Assembly (NCBI RefSeq): GCF_000003605.2
Contig: NW_003107587.1
Span: 346,522 to 382,271 of the forward strand
Reading direction: 5' to 3'
DNA: 35,750 bases
From: Saccoglossus kowalevskii
Taxonomy: Eukaryota; Hemichordata; Enteropneusta; Harrimaniidae
In this document: positions 20,484-32,060 of the stretch, one piece after another
How positions within the stretch are numbered: the stretch's first letter is position 1
Layout of the letters: every line of letters starts with the position of its first letter
Position numbers and translations under genes: made by a program
Notes under the pieces: generated by a model
Told to the model about the DNA's origin: nothing
The model's database searches: none
Seen by the model: the letters and a program-made list of their open reading frames with translations, nothing else

Positions 20484-21268
20484 TGCGCGTAAAATATCCT
20501 AACTTTATCTCGGCATTCATGTCGCGCGAGTAGCAGGTTTATAACTGTCTCCTTTCTCCTGTCGTCAGTACAATCAAGTTCAGGTTCCCTGATCAGTAAT
20601 ATAGCAATTAATTTCAATATGAGTAACTATGACCACTAAGTCCACCGCCAAGGTCAAAGTCCTAAAGGTGATACGCGTGAAGTGAGACAAATTAACGAGA
20701 AGCGGCGATTAGTTGCAGAGCAAAAGGCCACACCAAACCTACAAAGAACACCATTTTATTTTATAGATCTTGGCAGTTCAGTGGAGAATATCATGGAAAC
20801 GGGAGAGAAACTTCTAAATATATTATAGCAATTTGTCATAAGGCAGGTATTCATTAGTTCGTCTTGCAGTGACAGGCCGCGTCTCATAAACTGAGGTAAA
20901 CTGCTCAAAAGCAAACTTCTCCTACAAGGTCACATACATGAAATGGAACAACTTATATTTAAATTTTTCGGCACTATTTACGTAATTCACTGTCATATAT
21001 AGATATATTGTGGCTTACCCCTTCCGACTGTGTGAACGAGAACATTACCAAATTACAATAAGTCCAGAACATACTATACAGCGCCCTCAACTGCTCCATC
21101 TATGTTCCCTTCTCTGAAATAACTAGCCCATATACATAAATCTGAAATAAAAAATAAAGACGAGTGCATACACTGTATGATACATGCCAAATACGAGCAC
21201 AATAATAAATCAATTACAAATTGAGTAATTTTTACATAGGTGTATGATTGCTTTTTTCGTTCAGCGCA

Positions 21269-21341
21269 GTTTTCGTAGTGTAGTGGTTATCACGTTCGCC
21301 TCACACGCGAAAGGTCCCCGGTTCGAACCCGGGCGAAAACA
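21269..21341 (+). tRNA. tRNA-Val (anticodon CAC)
   Basis: This is an intact, intron-less 73-nt nuclear tRNA gene. The acceptor stem GTTTTCG (21269-21275) pairs perfectly with CGAAAAC (21334-21340), and the discriminator is A at 21341. The anticodon stem TTCGC/GCGAA encloses the loop CTCACAC, giving anticodon CAC (21302-21304), which reads GUG valine codons. The T arm carries the CCCGG stem and the TTCGAAC loop. The internal pol III promoter is present: A box TAGTGTAGTGG (21276-21286) and B box GGTTCGAACCC (21320-21330). A run of seven T at 21354-21360 follows as terminator. The sequence is close to the highly conserved animal tRNA-Val(CAC). No other tRNA lies nearby. Confidence 0.97.
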
Positions 21342-21353
21342 ATTGTAAACTTC

Positions 21354-21360
21354 TTTTTTT
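21354..21360 (+). terminator. RNA polymerase III terminator of tRNA-Val
   Basis: Seven consecutive T start 13 bases after the discriminator base. This is the standard pol III stop for a tRNA gene. Confidence 0.85.
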
Positions 21361-22270
21361 AGTCAACCCCGATTAACACATCACAAATCCAGAGACACAG
21401 TCAGCAGGTTTACCAGCACGTTTACATTTTTTTTTAGTTTCGAATGTGTCGTACATACGGATAATTAGAGAATGTGTTGCTATGATTGTGAGTTTTCAAC
21501 TTATGTGTGCTATTTTAACAAAATACATAACCGGTTGTTAAAGTCGGTTGATAGGGTGGTATCATTTATATTTCAAAAAAGATGTTAAGCTAGATGATTT
21601 AACTTTGTTTTCACTGATTTATTGTAAGCGATCATGAACCTATGAAACATGAATCATAATTTTAGTTGTATGTTATTAGTACTGTATTTTGTGAGGAATT
21701 GGTCAAATATATTATACGGTATAAACAAATTGATAAATAAAATAAAACAAAACAAAAAATATTCATGAATTAACAAACAATAACAATACAAAAATAAGCC
21801 TAAACCGACATCGGATTTTACTTGAATTGAGATCGAGAAAAATCACACGAAATGGAAAGTGATATAAAAAAACTGTAAATTGCATTCTCCTACATTTTTG
21901 GAGCTTTTTCTTAAAAGGTCATAATGTTGTTTGGATTGATGTTTCCTTTAATTACTAAAACTTACTTCACAAAGTGATAAGATCTGAGGATCTATGTCCT
22001 ACCACTGGTGCCCTATCGGATCTAATTCAGAATTCGTACTGATATCGGTAAGCTCAAGTAAAAAGATGCTTTGGCGAAATTTGAAAGAAAAACTAATCCA
22101 GTCTTCCAAACTGGTATTTTTTATAAATTAAATTAAATTTGAATTTTCTTTCCACTAATTTAGTTTTATACGTGCGAGATTATTGGTGCTTTCATCCCAT
22201 GTCTATTATCATATACACTAGATACCAGCCGACACCCCCGCAAGCTAGGCGTGGCAGTATATTACAGAAG

Positions 22271-22307
22271 GTGCGACTTGTCGCCCGAATCACCTGTTTT
22301 GCGCATG
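22271..22307 (+). repeat. 37-bp dispersed repeat, copy 1
   Basis: GTGCGACTTGTCGCCCGAAT, then CACCTGTTTTGCGCATG. It matches 22619-22655 at 32 of 37 positions, all differences being transitions. Confidence 0.75.
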
Positions 22308-22618
22308 GGCATAAGACAATTGCATTTTCCACTTTGTGCCGCACAGTTCCAATCGTTATTTAAAACTCGGACACATAATATAGATGAATATTCATTGTTT
22401 GTACTCAAACACCAGTAATTTTGATATGATGAGCGTTCTGTCTGTGTTCAAATGAATTCTAAATTACCTTTCTAAATTGCTACAACAATTGAATTTTATA
22501 TTTTAGTTTTATTGCCTCCAACGAGCAAATGCCTGTCACAGTCTAAAATACTATAAAACGATTTATTTTTACCTATATTAGCTATTTTGATGTTTTGGGA
22601 AATTAAACTGGGTTCTAT

Positions 22619-22655
22619 GTGCAACTTGTCGCCCAAATCACTTGTTTTGTGCACG
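22619..22655 (+). repeat. 37-bp dispersed repeat, copy 2
   Basis: GTGCAACTTGTCGCCCAAAT, then CACTTGTTTTGTGCACG. Three CpGs of copy 1 appear here as TpG or CpA. Confidence 0.75.
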
Positions 22656-22764
22656 TGTATTTGACGCGTACGCTCACATTCAACGTACCCCCTTGTAATT
22701 TAGCCCCGGCGCTGATGACAAATTTTCCGTACCCGAAAAAAATTTAATGACAGCCATAACGCAA

Positions 22765-22872
22765 TATGCTGGTATATGTAAATCAAAATATGTTAGGAAT
22801 ATTTATCATTACTATTATTAGTCTCATTGTTGGTAATGTAGTACAAACGTTCATTTGAGTACCTCAAAAAGT
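22765..22872 (+). repeat. Diverged dispersed repeat, copy 1
   Basis: AATATGCTGGTATATGTAAA through CTCATTGTTGG to GTTCATTTGAGTACCTCAAA. The same ordered blocks recur at 24169-24246. Confidence 0.6.
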
Positions 22873-25180
22873 AAGTTCAGCCAGCGCGAAAAAACTTACA
22901 AGATTTTGTCCGCTTCGCTACCCAACAGCCAGACCAATCAGAGAGCAGCTTGTTTGTTGACTGTGTTTTCTCGACGAATCAAGCGCTGTCTTGCATATAC
23001 GCTTTGACCTAGCTGGGTGAGTACTGTGATTATGTTTCGCTCCATTATCTCTCTCTTGTAGTTCCTAACCCAGGTGTTATGGATGTATTATAATGTTTGT
23101 TATTGTTACCGTGACCACTTTTACGTTACAAGGTGTGTTACACATTATATGTTAGAAATACTAGTATACCGTCCACAATTACATTACGTCATAATTAATT
23201 CACAATCACGTGACAGAATCGGGTCGTGTGTACGTGATCATGGGTTAATGATAACGTGATAATATTTTATCGCCTTTGATCTATTTTTGGAGGATAATAC
23301 ATCATGTTTGAGTTGGTTTACCAATCTATGGACCCGTAAATAGTAAAAGATGGTATCTGCAAGTCAACATATGTTTGGTATATTTTCAATTTAGTTACTA
23401 GTACTTTATGCGTAAAACATTTGCAACAATCTTCCCACCCCAGATTAACGCCGAAAAGTAGCACAGGAAGATATTACACATACTGCCACACTATCCACGG
23501 GCAATCCCTGCTTCTCGAGAACTGAAAAACCAGTACACTATTTACAGTGACTGCGGGATAAGCAAACGTATTATGTCCAGTCCACATCTTGTACGTTGAC
23601 ACCATCTCGTCGCGTATCGCGAGATTTGTTCCAGAGCAACTGAGGCTCTGGCCTTCTTTCCCGGTGTATTATACAGATGGGCACATCCTCGCAAACGTGA
23701 CAACACCACATCATATAAGATAACACGGCACATTGATTTTCATATCACGATGCGTGTATAAAAATACATTGTTTTTTTTTTACACACGAGAACCGAAATC
23801 GACGGCGCTATCTAACGCCACCGCTTTTAACGAGTTTCCAGGGTGGTATAATTCCAATTCTTAGCATATATGCGCCTCAGTACCATGCTCTATTATGCAA
23901 AATTTGAGTTCGCCTGGTACTCCCTTATATGAAAGAAACAAATACATAATGGCATTGCCGTCATATTTGATAGCGTTACCGATGAAACTTACATATTTAA
24001 CATATTACATTCTACATTCAGTGTCACCTTTTCATAAATAATATTATAACGACAATCATTATTAAGTGTGGTACAATTATTGACACATATAATGCAATAT
24101 ACTAGTAAGGTGTCTATTTTTAAAATAATTAATGATGTCTTTGTGTATATTTATAGTCCTCTGATATAATATGCTAGTACCTGTAAAGTACTTTGTATTT
24201 CATTAATTGCCTCATTGTGGCAGCGTTCACTCGAGTACCCCAAAAAGGTGTGAATGCGATCAGTATGTGTATTATACACATCGCCAGAAAGACGATAACG
24301 CTGATTACAAATTATTTTGTATATCATAATTTTCATGTTTCTTGTGATAAATATTATAATTCACGTGTTAAGTGTTTTCATTTATGTATATATCGCTTGC
24401 CTGTACTGTATTACTTCTACTCAGGTTATTGGCATGACTTATTGTTTCAGAGGGCAATCTTAAGTGAGTAAGGAAGGTTCATATCGAACTATGAATACTG
24501 TGGGCTCGTATTCATTGCACTCTTTTTTTTTTCGAGCCCTATTTTTAACTCTGTGGTAGGGAGTGGACTTCTCTGCAATGGCGAGGAGGTTGTCGAGATT
24601 GATAGTTCGATTTCACATAAGTATTGTAATTTATGTAGGTTAGATTGCCGGTAATTATATTAAATACTGATAGTAAAAAAGTCGTCGTATAAGAAAAAGA
24701 AGAAACACACGTGTTTTTGTATATGCACATACTTTTGGCGACAATCGATCAAAGGGAGGTTTTGAGGTTTGAAGGCATGGGTGATATACATAAAAATAGG
24801 TATGCCCAAGAACGGCTTGCCGGCGTCTGTAAAAATAACTACAATGAAATGATAATTTAACAAAATACTCATAGATGTCTCTATCACACTTATACATCCA
24901 AGGCTTCTACGTGAAATGCCTGATTAAAGGTGCAGTACAACACACTGTTCTTACTTTCAATGTAATAACAACTAACTACATATACAAGATGAATAATACA
25001 ACGATTGCCCATTCTGTCATGACACCTGTGTGTAACGATGAAGATATACTCGTATAGAACAAAAGATTCATGAACATTCACCACCTGGGGGCGTTGTTTA
25101 GTAGCCACCTACAAACCTTGACCTCAACTTTGGGGTGAGATTAGCGCCAACATTGAATACTAGTATATGATTGTTATAAT
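22873..25180. other. No supported gene; weak promoter-like patch
   Basis: CCAATCA at 22934-22940 lies about 80 bp ahead of a donor CTGG|GTGAGT (intron at 23017), in a CpG-richer stretch. A perfect small hairpin CCAGAGC-AACTGAG-GCTCTGG is at 23631-23651, beside TATCGCGAGAT (about 23614-23624). None is enough for a gene call. Confidence 0.35.
24169..24246 (+). repeat. Diverged dispersed repeat, copy 2
   Basis: AATATGCTAGTACCTGTAAA through CTCATTGTGG to GTTCACTCGAGTACCCCAAA, in direct orientation relative to copy 1 and shorter by internal deletions. Confidence 0.6.
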
Positions 25181-25400
25181 GTAATATTGTGGAGTTATTA
25201 TAGTGTTATTGTTTCATTATTTAATCGTTTCCATTATTTTATCATTACCTTGTAATTATTATTTTAATAATGTTGCATTTTTATTTTGTTTGAATTATTT
25301 ATTATATTTTTTTTGTAATTATTAGAACATTGTTGTATCATATTATTATTTTATTTTATTCATATTATATTATCATAATAAATAAATAAATAAAAACTTC
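25181..25400. repeat. AT-only low-complexity tract
   Basis: About 220 bp is almost free of G and C, made of TTATTATTTTAT-type words and ending in an (AATA)n run at about 25376-25396. Confidence 0.85.
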
Positions 25401-25536
25401 TACTAGCATCATAAAAATGAACATCACATTGAGACCATCCGTTTGATGAAATTATATATTTATTTTCTTTTGATCATTTTATGTAACTTTCAACACACCG
25501 GTAATAAGATTTTGAAGTTAAAAAATATAAACATAG

Positions 25537-25797
25537 GTGTATAACCTGTCACAAAAGAAAAAAGCGCCTGGTGGGAGCGACAGTGTTCACGTGGACCTGG
25601 CCGCGGACAACATCAAAAAAGCTTGCAATTTCTTGAAAAGCAAAAGTGATATTTTGCAAAGATTAGTTGAATGTCAAGTAACACAATTTCGTAGGGTCGT
25701 GACACTCATTGATCACAGTCTCAAGCGACACGGTTTTGCCGATGTCGACCTCGCTAGTCACATAGAGCAATCCGTTAGTACTTTCCATGCATAGAGC
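25537..25797 (+). CDS. Candidate exon or gene remnant, 85 open codons without ATG, unrecognised
   Basis: An open frame runs from just after an in-frame TAG (25534-25536) to TAG at 25795-25797. It opens with GTG and contains no ATG, so it is not a stand-alone gene. The TAG|GTG junction could be a 3' splice site, although the upstream pyrimidine tract is poor. The conceptual peptide looks protein-like: a basic start (SQKKKAPGGSDSVHVDLAAD), then helical stretches with regular Leu/Ile/Val spacing (KKACNFLKSKSDILQRLVEC, RRVVTLIDHSLKRHGFADVD), ending SVSTFHA. Codon use is mixed and GC-richer than the surroundings. It may be the last exon of a plus-strand gene, a fragment of a transposon protein, or chance. 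I do not recognise the family. Confidence 0.35.
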
Positions 25798-25929
25798 TAG
25801 CACTCAAAGCAACATATAAACACAGAAACCATAACAGCGCCACCAAGCATGTCATGCACAATTGCTGTCTATTTTTTCACGAACAAACTAATACGACATA
25901 TACATTTAATAATTTCAAGGGCGGTGGTC

Positions 25930-25950
25930 GTCGCACCTCGCATGTGCGAC
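25930..25950. repeat. Perfect CpG-rich dyad, 7-bp arms
   Basis: GTCGCAC (25930-25936) and GTGCGAC (25944-25950) are perfect inverted copies separated by CTCGCAT. It sits 130 bp after the stop of the 85-codon frame and inside a CpG-dense patch. Confidence 0.6.
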
Positions 25951-26020
25951 ACTTGTGTTGATAAACATTAACTTCCCACAATTCAATGCGCCCTTCTACT
26001 TGAAATCACGAGCACGAGTT

Positions 26021-26034
26021 TAGACCAGGTGAGT
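26021..26034 (+). promoter_or_regulatory. Consensus 5' splice site (possible end of a first exon)
   Basis: CCAG|GTGAGT, with the intron starting at 26029, is a full-strength plus-strand donor. Upstream lies a CpG-dense stretch from about 25920 with the dyad above. One reading is a TATA-less promoter with a noncoding first exon ending here. No matching downstream exon was identified. Confidence 0.3.
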
Positions 26035-26151
26035 TTAGACCTTAGCGCGACGTGCGTGACCCTTTCGATACCTTTGTTAACGTCTCAGTTTCCACTCGTT
26101 GTTCTGCGCAACAATCAAAGTCGTCATCTTTGTTTATATGAGACCCATATC

Positions 26152-26170
26152 TCGCGCAAGCGTTGCGCGA
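26152..26170. repeat. Perfect 8-bp inverted repeat with 3-nt spacer
   Basis: TCGCGCAA (26152-26159), GCG, TTGCGCGA (26163-26170). A 19-base perfect dyad made mostly of CpG steps is unusual in this AT-rich DNA. It could be a dimeric transcription-factor site or a short hairpin. Confidence 0.6.
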
Positions 26171-26752
26171 TGACCTCCACCCTTTCACTTTCGTGTTTTT
26201 GTTTCAAAGTCAATTACACGTTTAACGCATATGTCCTAACATATAGGTGTATAACCGTGCAGATGTAATAGAGAACATAAAAGCTTACAAAATGAACCAA
26301 ATATGTTAGGGCGTATTTACATATGTTTTGCATATCTGAATTCTTACTTATGCGAGCATTTGCCTTAATTGCGGCGCATTACGCCCCTTGTTGTAGTTTA
26401 TGTAAAGTAGTTATCTCAATATAATCCCAAATTTGGTGCCGTGGTCGCCAGTTCGAATCACACATGCAAAACGTTCTTTATATATAGTATTATTATACAT
26501 CTGTCACCGTAACACCTTAAGTTACAGCGTGCCGGTATTTTACCAGTTATTTTCATCCTACCATATTATGACACGCGAACTTCAAATTACGCGCGTAAGC
26601 GTCCTCTAATAATAAAAAAATAATAAAAGCTGCCACCAGGGTTTGACCGGTCTTCACACAAAGAAGTTCGCTAATTCTGTTCTAAACTTTTTGGATTTCG
26701 GCATTCCCATGATGTATCCTCGGAAGGAAAAGATGTACATGTATAATAATAA

Positions 26753-26879
26753 GGTTATTACGAGGATACTCAAAGTATGCACTCAGACAGTACGCCGTTG
26801 CATTGACCTCAACTGCGCGTCGGTCGATACTCCCACTGTAATGTCTTCGTGTATACTTTGAGGTATCCTCGTAATAACC
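26753..26879. mobile_element. 127-bp inverted-repeat element
   Basis: GGTTATTACGAGGATACTCA (from 26753) and the inverse of 26853-26879 match over 26-27 bases with a single one-base indel. The interior of about 75 bp is GC-richer. The flanks ACATGTATAATAATAA and ACATGGTATAAC are similar but are not a clean target duplication. An ORF running through it is not credible. Confidence 0.75.
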
Positions 26880-27676
26880 ACATGGTATAACAATTACCCT
26901 CCTAGGTATTATTTCTTGGTTTGATGCCAGTGTAGTTGCGCCAGTTTATCGTGTCTGTATGGTACTATTCACGTTTATAAGTGATAGCGGAGAGTTCATT
27001 TGAATAAAGACAGAAATGTGCTATGCGTATTAGTCACATGGAAACTATCTTATCACGGTCTACATTCTGTATTGTGTTCCTGGTTCTGTCTGACTGAAAT
27101 CGTAAATCAACGTTCGAGAGGAAGTTTGTTCGTTTGAGTTATCAGCCATGCATGGATGATACCATAGCGCCACCTACGATGGAAATTATGAATTATTTTG
27201 TGAATGTCAACATGCATTACTTTCTTTGAATTAAAATTGAAAAATATGAGGGCGTACTTCGATACAATGCGCAATTTCCATCGACATTCACTTTACATTA
27301 TGCTTTATGCGAAAATAGTCATTATGCCAAAGTACTGAATTTTTTAATAACAGTAATCACTATCCCACGTCATCATACGCTATTGATAAATATATACTAA
27401 TCACTCGCAGACAAAAAAACACGTACGACATTGACATTACGTCATCACGATCGTCATTTGTCAGAATTCATAAATTGACAGCTGGGTTGTGTCGTGACAA
27501 ACATCGAAAAGCTACACAAACTCAAAACAGTCGGATAAAGGAACGTTATAAACTGTTATCGAGGCCAATGAACGAATATTATAGACCATAGATCGTATAG
27601 ATCATAATGATTTTGGCATTGAATTAATGACGGTGAATTATAATTATTATATCAGAGCTACATTATGTAATGTTAC

Positions 27677-27821
27677 CTCGGCTGACTGCTTGTGTGAGTA
27701 AACATCGAATAAAGTGGGACGATCGGTAACGAACGAATGTGTGTATTTCTTGTGGACGAAACCGGCACCTCCACGTGTAAGTATCATCCGCAGTTCGCCG
27801 GAGTCCCCTTTCTTCGACGCC
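27677..27821 (-). CDS. Candidate internal exon of an unrecognised minus-strand gene
   Basis: On the minus strand an acceptor GAACAG|GGCG (exon start 27821) is preceded at a distance by a T9 run. A donor GCCGAG|GTAACA closes the 145-bp exon at 27677. The frame is fully open; it can extend upstream to about 27865 only with a non-ATG start, which fits an exon better than a gene. The peptide looks coded: ASKKGDSGELRMILTRGGAG, then FVHKKYTHSFVTDRPTLFDV and YSHKQSAE. CpG-containing codons are used freely (TCG, GCG, CGT), unlike the AT-rich flanks. The plus strand has a donor-like CACGT|GTAAGT at 27774-27780, but its frame is broken by stops. I do not recognise the product. The donor is weaker than consensus. 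Confidence 0.33.
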
Positions 27822-28244
27822 CTGTTCACAACACGTGACACACATATTATTACGTAGAACGACACTTGTAGTTAAAAAAAAATTGTCAGGCTACACCGTC
27901 TTGTGCAGCCCGCAAATGTACACCAAGCTACGGCAGTTTTTTTGGTTATTGAAGCACTATTTGGCATTGATCGAATACATTAAATGACTCATTGAACAAA
28001 ACATACATGACTTCTTGACTGTAACTAAATACTATAACTGACTGTCTGAATAGTCAATATTCCAACTGTGGATTGAGAATAACCTTTCGGGTACAATAAT
28101 AAAAAAATAACAACTTGGTGTAACCTATGCGAAAACTACCCGTAGTTTCGTTCTGTGTCAAAGTAGGTTCTGAACCACAAGGCATGTACCCATAATTGTA
28201 CCGTCTCTCTCAGGCTGTTATCGGGCTGTTAGCAAGTGTAACTC

Positions 28245-28373
<129 letters not shown>

Positions 28374-31076
28374 TTACACATATCATATATCTCGTTAGAT
28401 GCAAGTTACATACTACAAAGCATTTTTGGTTCTTGACATTTAATTACATAGTTGACCTTGCTTTGAATACGTAGTATATATCGGATTACATCATTACCTG
28501 TTCTTCGATTCAACGGTTACAATTAAAAAGAAGATTTGAATGTAAACTAATGTGAACTTCGCTGTAAAATAACAAAGTTGTGTTTCATGTGTTCAACTTT
28601 TTCTTATTTCCAGTCGACTATCAATGCTATATAAAATTGTTTTGTTCAATGACGGAATGATGGTATAGTATAGAGCGTTGTCGAAACGATTAGATAATCA
28701 GATTTTTCAATTTTACAATAACCGAGTTACGGTCAACATAATTTTGAATTCAATAGTCAAAATAAGGAAAGTGTTTTTTAAATAGGACGAGGCTACTATA
28801 TTCCCGTTTTTCAAGATTGTATTATTATTTATTCCGCAACTAAAAATGATTTGAAATCATACATGACAGCGCGTGAAAGCAGACATTCTGCTTGTAGATT
28901 ACTAGTGTCACGTGATATACACTGATAAGTATGATTAGAATGAATAATGATATAGCTATTAGAGAAAGTAAAACTGATAAATTACATAACCGAGAAAATA
29001 CATTGAAAATGCTTTCAGAATCACAATGGAATTATAATTTATAGAATAATGAATCATTTTGTTTAAATACATTTAGTAAATTATACACATGGAAGAAACA
29101 TACAATGATTACTTTGCAATAATAATTATTTTATATCGCGATTCGAATTTTACGTGAATACTGTACATTTCAAATCATTACTGAGTCGATTTCATAGATT
29201 AATACCCCCGCGTGTAGTTGAGTTTAATCAGCGACCTTATGTTAATAAATTGATATGTTTTTATTTCGTGTGTCATAAGAATGTACGGTTTTATAGTTGA
29301 TGGAGATAAATCGGCTACTCTGCAAATTATTCTTAGATCTTAACAAAAATTGGTTAACTGTAATTTATAAGTATTAAACTGTGAGACTTTTTTTCAATTC
29401 ACTTGATAAATATCTCGAACAGCACGTTTTTGTAACTGTTTTATTTTGTGTAATTGATGTTAATATGATGAATTACCTCAAGCTTAAATAGAATAATTGA
29501 GATATAGTATAATAATGGCACTATCAATCATTTTCGAACAGTTGGTGACAAGATGTATGCAGTTTACGCAAAAATATGCTTTTGCTGTATTCTTTTGTAG
29601 ATACACATGATTGAAAATTTAACCAATGTTTTGTAACGGATTTGTTATTCATACCCAATGATGACACAGTATAAAATATTTTTAGAAAGAAACCAGAAAG
29701 CATATAGTGCTGGGGATAATGCGCATATGTGATGCTGAGGTATTTTAAAGCAATATAAACAGAAAATTTAATTTAAAAATATAACTAATATTCTCTTTTT
29801 TTTAACGTAGTAGCTACTTAAACTAACGATAACATATAGTGCAATGTAGCGGGACATTATATGTACATTCTCATTAACCTTCGATAGTTGCGTCATTGCG
29901 TAAAAATCAATAAAACGTAAACCCATCCTAAACTTATTCTATTTAATACCATCATGTGTTTCTGCGTTACACGTGACACTATTTTATATTCGATTAGGTC
30001 TCTGGTTTCGAATTTCAAACTATTTGATCGATATACTCTGTAATTTGAACCGAATCATGAATATACAACACATTTACATATCCACCATCATAATAATAAT
30101 AATTTTGAAAAGATCAATTGCTAAACAGTACCTTCCAGAGAATAAAACAATGAGTACGGCTTTTCAATATCGTATGACTTTGCAAAATAATTCACTCATT
30201 GCTTGAGAATTCCTTTTTTTCTATAAGAACTTAAAATTGTATTACTTTCTCTTCATGTATCCATAATCGATAAACTGCGATTCCCATTAATCGCAATCAA
30301 TAATATGCTGACATGCATTAATGTGAGATGCGACAAGTTCCATGTTATGCAAATATATTTATTGTACCAAAGATGCACACTCATTCTAATGCCCACGTGT
30401 TGCTGCACTGTTGCTATGTGATCAATTTGAAAGCTATATACGAAAAGCACCACCAGTAAAATGCCATGCCAATCAAACAACTTCAATTTCGCGTGATTCA
30501 ATTAAAATGTCTACGAATTTTGCGAGTCGGAAAACGCTGCGAATATTTCGTAGCTGTGTACATTTTATGTAAGGTCTTTTTATGTGCTTTTTCAAATTGC
30601 CATCCCCACAAATGCCTTTGCATCGTACAAGGTGGATACTAGCGAGACAGGTGAAGGCGAAAATACAAAGAAGAAAAGCTGATACATGTGTTGTCTTGAC
30701 CGAGATTTTAAAAGACATACCAATATCGTTAAACGAATATTATTGTTCGACGGCGAAAGCCATTCATTTTTTTTCATCCCATATAATAATATAGTGACAA
30801 TGAAGCGACAGCGCACCTTACTTTAAAAAGTAGTAGCGATGGATCTCCGGGACCCTAACCACTTATCAAATTGCAAACAGATGCGAAAATTGTATTCATT
30901 TTGCAAACCCACTAAAAATTGCACATTTTATTAAAATTTACGGGCTTGCTCGTGCCCTGAACTATCAATTTGCATATTAACATAGTGAAGTATAGTGCTT
31001 ACTTGCATTTAGTGAAACAAACTGTCAACAAGCGACCTGTAAGTGTGCCATGTCAATCAGAAAACACGACTTGGTA
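28374..31076. other. No gene seen
   Basis: AT-rich DNA with short frames only. 30582-30794 is open but unsupported. Confidence 0.5.
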
Positions 31077-31294
31077 AACCTAAACACATTTCCTAAACGT
31101 AGTTTAGACAACGTTTGAAAAATGGTTTCAAACACCAAACTAAGCCTAAACCTAAACACATGTCCTAAACGTAGTTTAGACAACTTTTGAAAAATGGTTT
31201 GCAAACACCAAACTAAGCCTAAACCTAAACACATTTCCTAAACGTAGTTTAGACAGCGTTTGAAAAATGGTTTGCAAACACCAAACTAAGCCAA
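31077..31294. repeat. Three tandem copies of a 72-73 bp unit
   Basis: Units start at TAAACACA (31081, 31153, 31226). Each holds a perfect dyad CTAAAC-GTA-GTTTAG and a second inverted pair, clearest in copy 1 as GTTTGAAA-AATGG-TTTCAAAC. Copies differ by a few substitutions and one inserted base. A minus-strand frame across it is an artefact of the repeat. Confidence 0.93.
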
Positions 31295-31849
31295 ATTACC
31301 CATTTTCTTTATACGGGAGAAAGAGAGAACAGTTTTTGGATTCGGTGAAAATAATAATTATTCCTTTTAAATTAGTTTTAAAAAGTGACATACTTTTTTA
31401 TGCATATTTCTTTTCTAATTCATGAGAACTTGGGTAGCAAGAAACCAGACTTGTGTTGATGAACCTAACAACAAAGAAATGCTAACGACATAACTAACGA
31501 CATTATAGATCACTTTACTAGTAGTTGAAAAATATAACTTGATTAAAGTGCCACCTGGGGCCGTTAAATACAGCGTGTGTGAAATATACATTGTTTGTTT
31601 ACTCGAAATTCGAACCTGAGGACTGCGCCACTATAATGAGAATACATGGCGAGCAACAGATCTTGACAGTATGACCACGTGGGACACTTTCGTTAAACCA
31701 GATGGGCGGTTATTTTAAAACTTTTTAAACACATACAACATACCACTTTCCCAGAAGTAGCGAGTCTGGGGTGAAAAAATACGACTGCTTTGTCATGGCG
31801 GGAAAAACAAACATAATAAGTTTGCTGATATTCGATAGAAGGGAATTTT

Positions 31850-32060
31850 ATGTTTGTGACGTCGGTTGGACGTTACATCTCATATTCGGAATGCGCGCGC
31901 ATGCAAAATGGCGCATCTTCGACTTCCGTGAACAGGATCTATGAAAATAAAGGACAGTACCTACTGCTACCCGCTAATTGCAAGTTGAAAATTCAATATC
32001 GTTTGACTCTGGAAACCGACATGTTGTTGTCAATAGCCACGTTCTGACAATTCTAATTAG
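31850..32060 (+). other. Candidate 5' exon with 65-codon ORF and splice donor
   Basis: A locally CpG-rich stretch contains GTGACGTC (about 31857-31864), a GCGCGCGC-type run and AAAATGGCGC, a YY1-like site common near start sites. A short ATG frame (MFVTSVGRYISYSECARMQN to the TGA at 32045-32047) ends 13 bases before a consensus donor ATTAG|GTGAGT (intron starting at 32061). The arrangement fits a promoter plus noncoding first exon better than a protein gene. I do not recognise the peptide. Confidence 0.22.

Larger units (their letters stand above)
21361..22764. other. No gene seen
   Basis: AT-rich DNA downstream of the tRNA. Only the first 37-bp repeat pair stands out. Confidence 0.5.

Noticed and set aside
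23542..23733. Minus-strand 63-codon frame with basic, Arg-rich composition
   Set aside because: It is CpG-bearing and mildly protein-like but has no start, splice or family evidence.
26440..26475. B-box-like CAGTTCGAATCACAC, possible tRNA or SINE head
   Set aside because: The sequences flanking the loop do not pair as a T stem and no clear A box or acceptor stem is present; at most a decayed SINE.
31025..31234. Minus-strand frame with repeated LGLVW/FRLSL words
   Set aside because: It follows the 72-bp tandem repeat and loses register at the 73-bp unit.
31600..31650. Minus-strand AGGTTCGAATT with AGTGGCGCAG nearby, possible tRNA-derived SINE
   Set aside because: The A-box to B-box spacing is too short and the arms do not fold as a tRNA.
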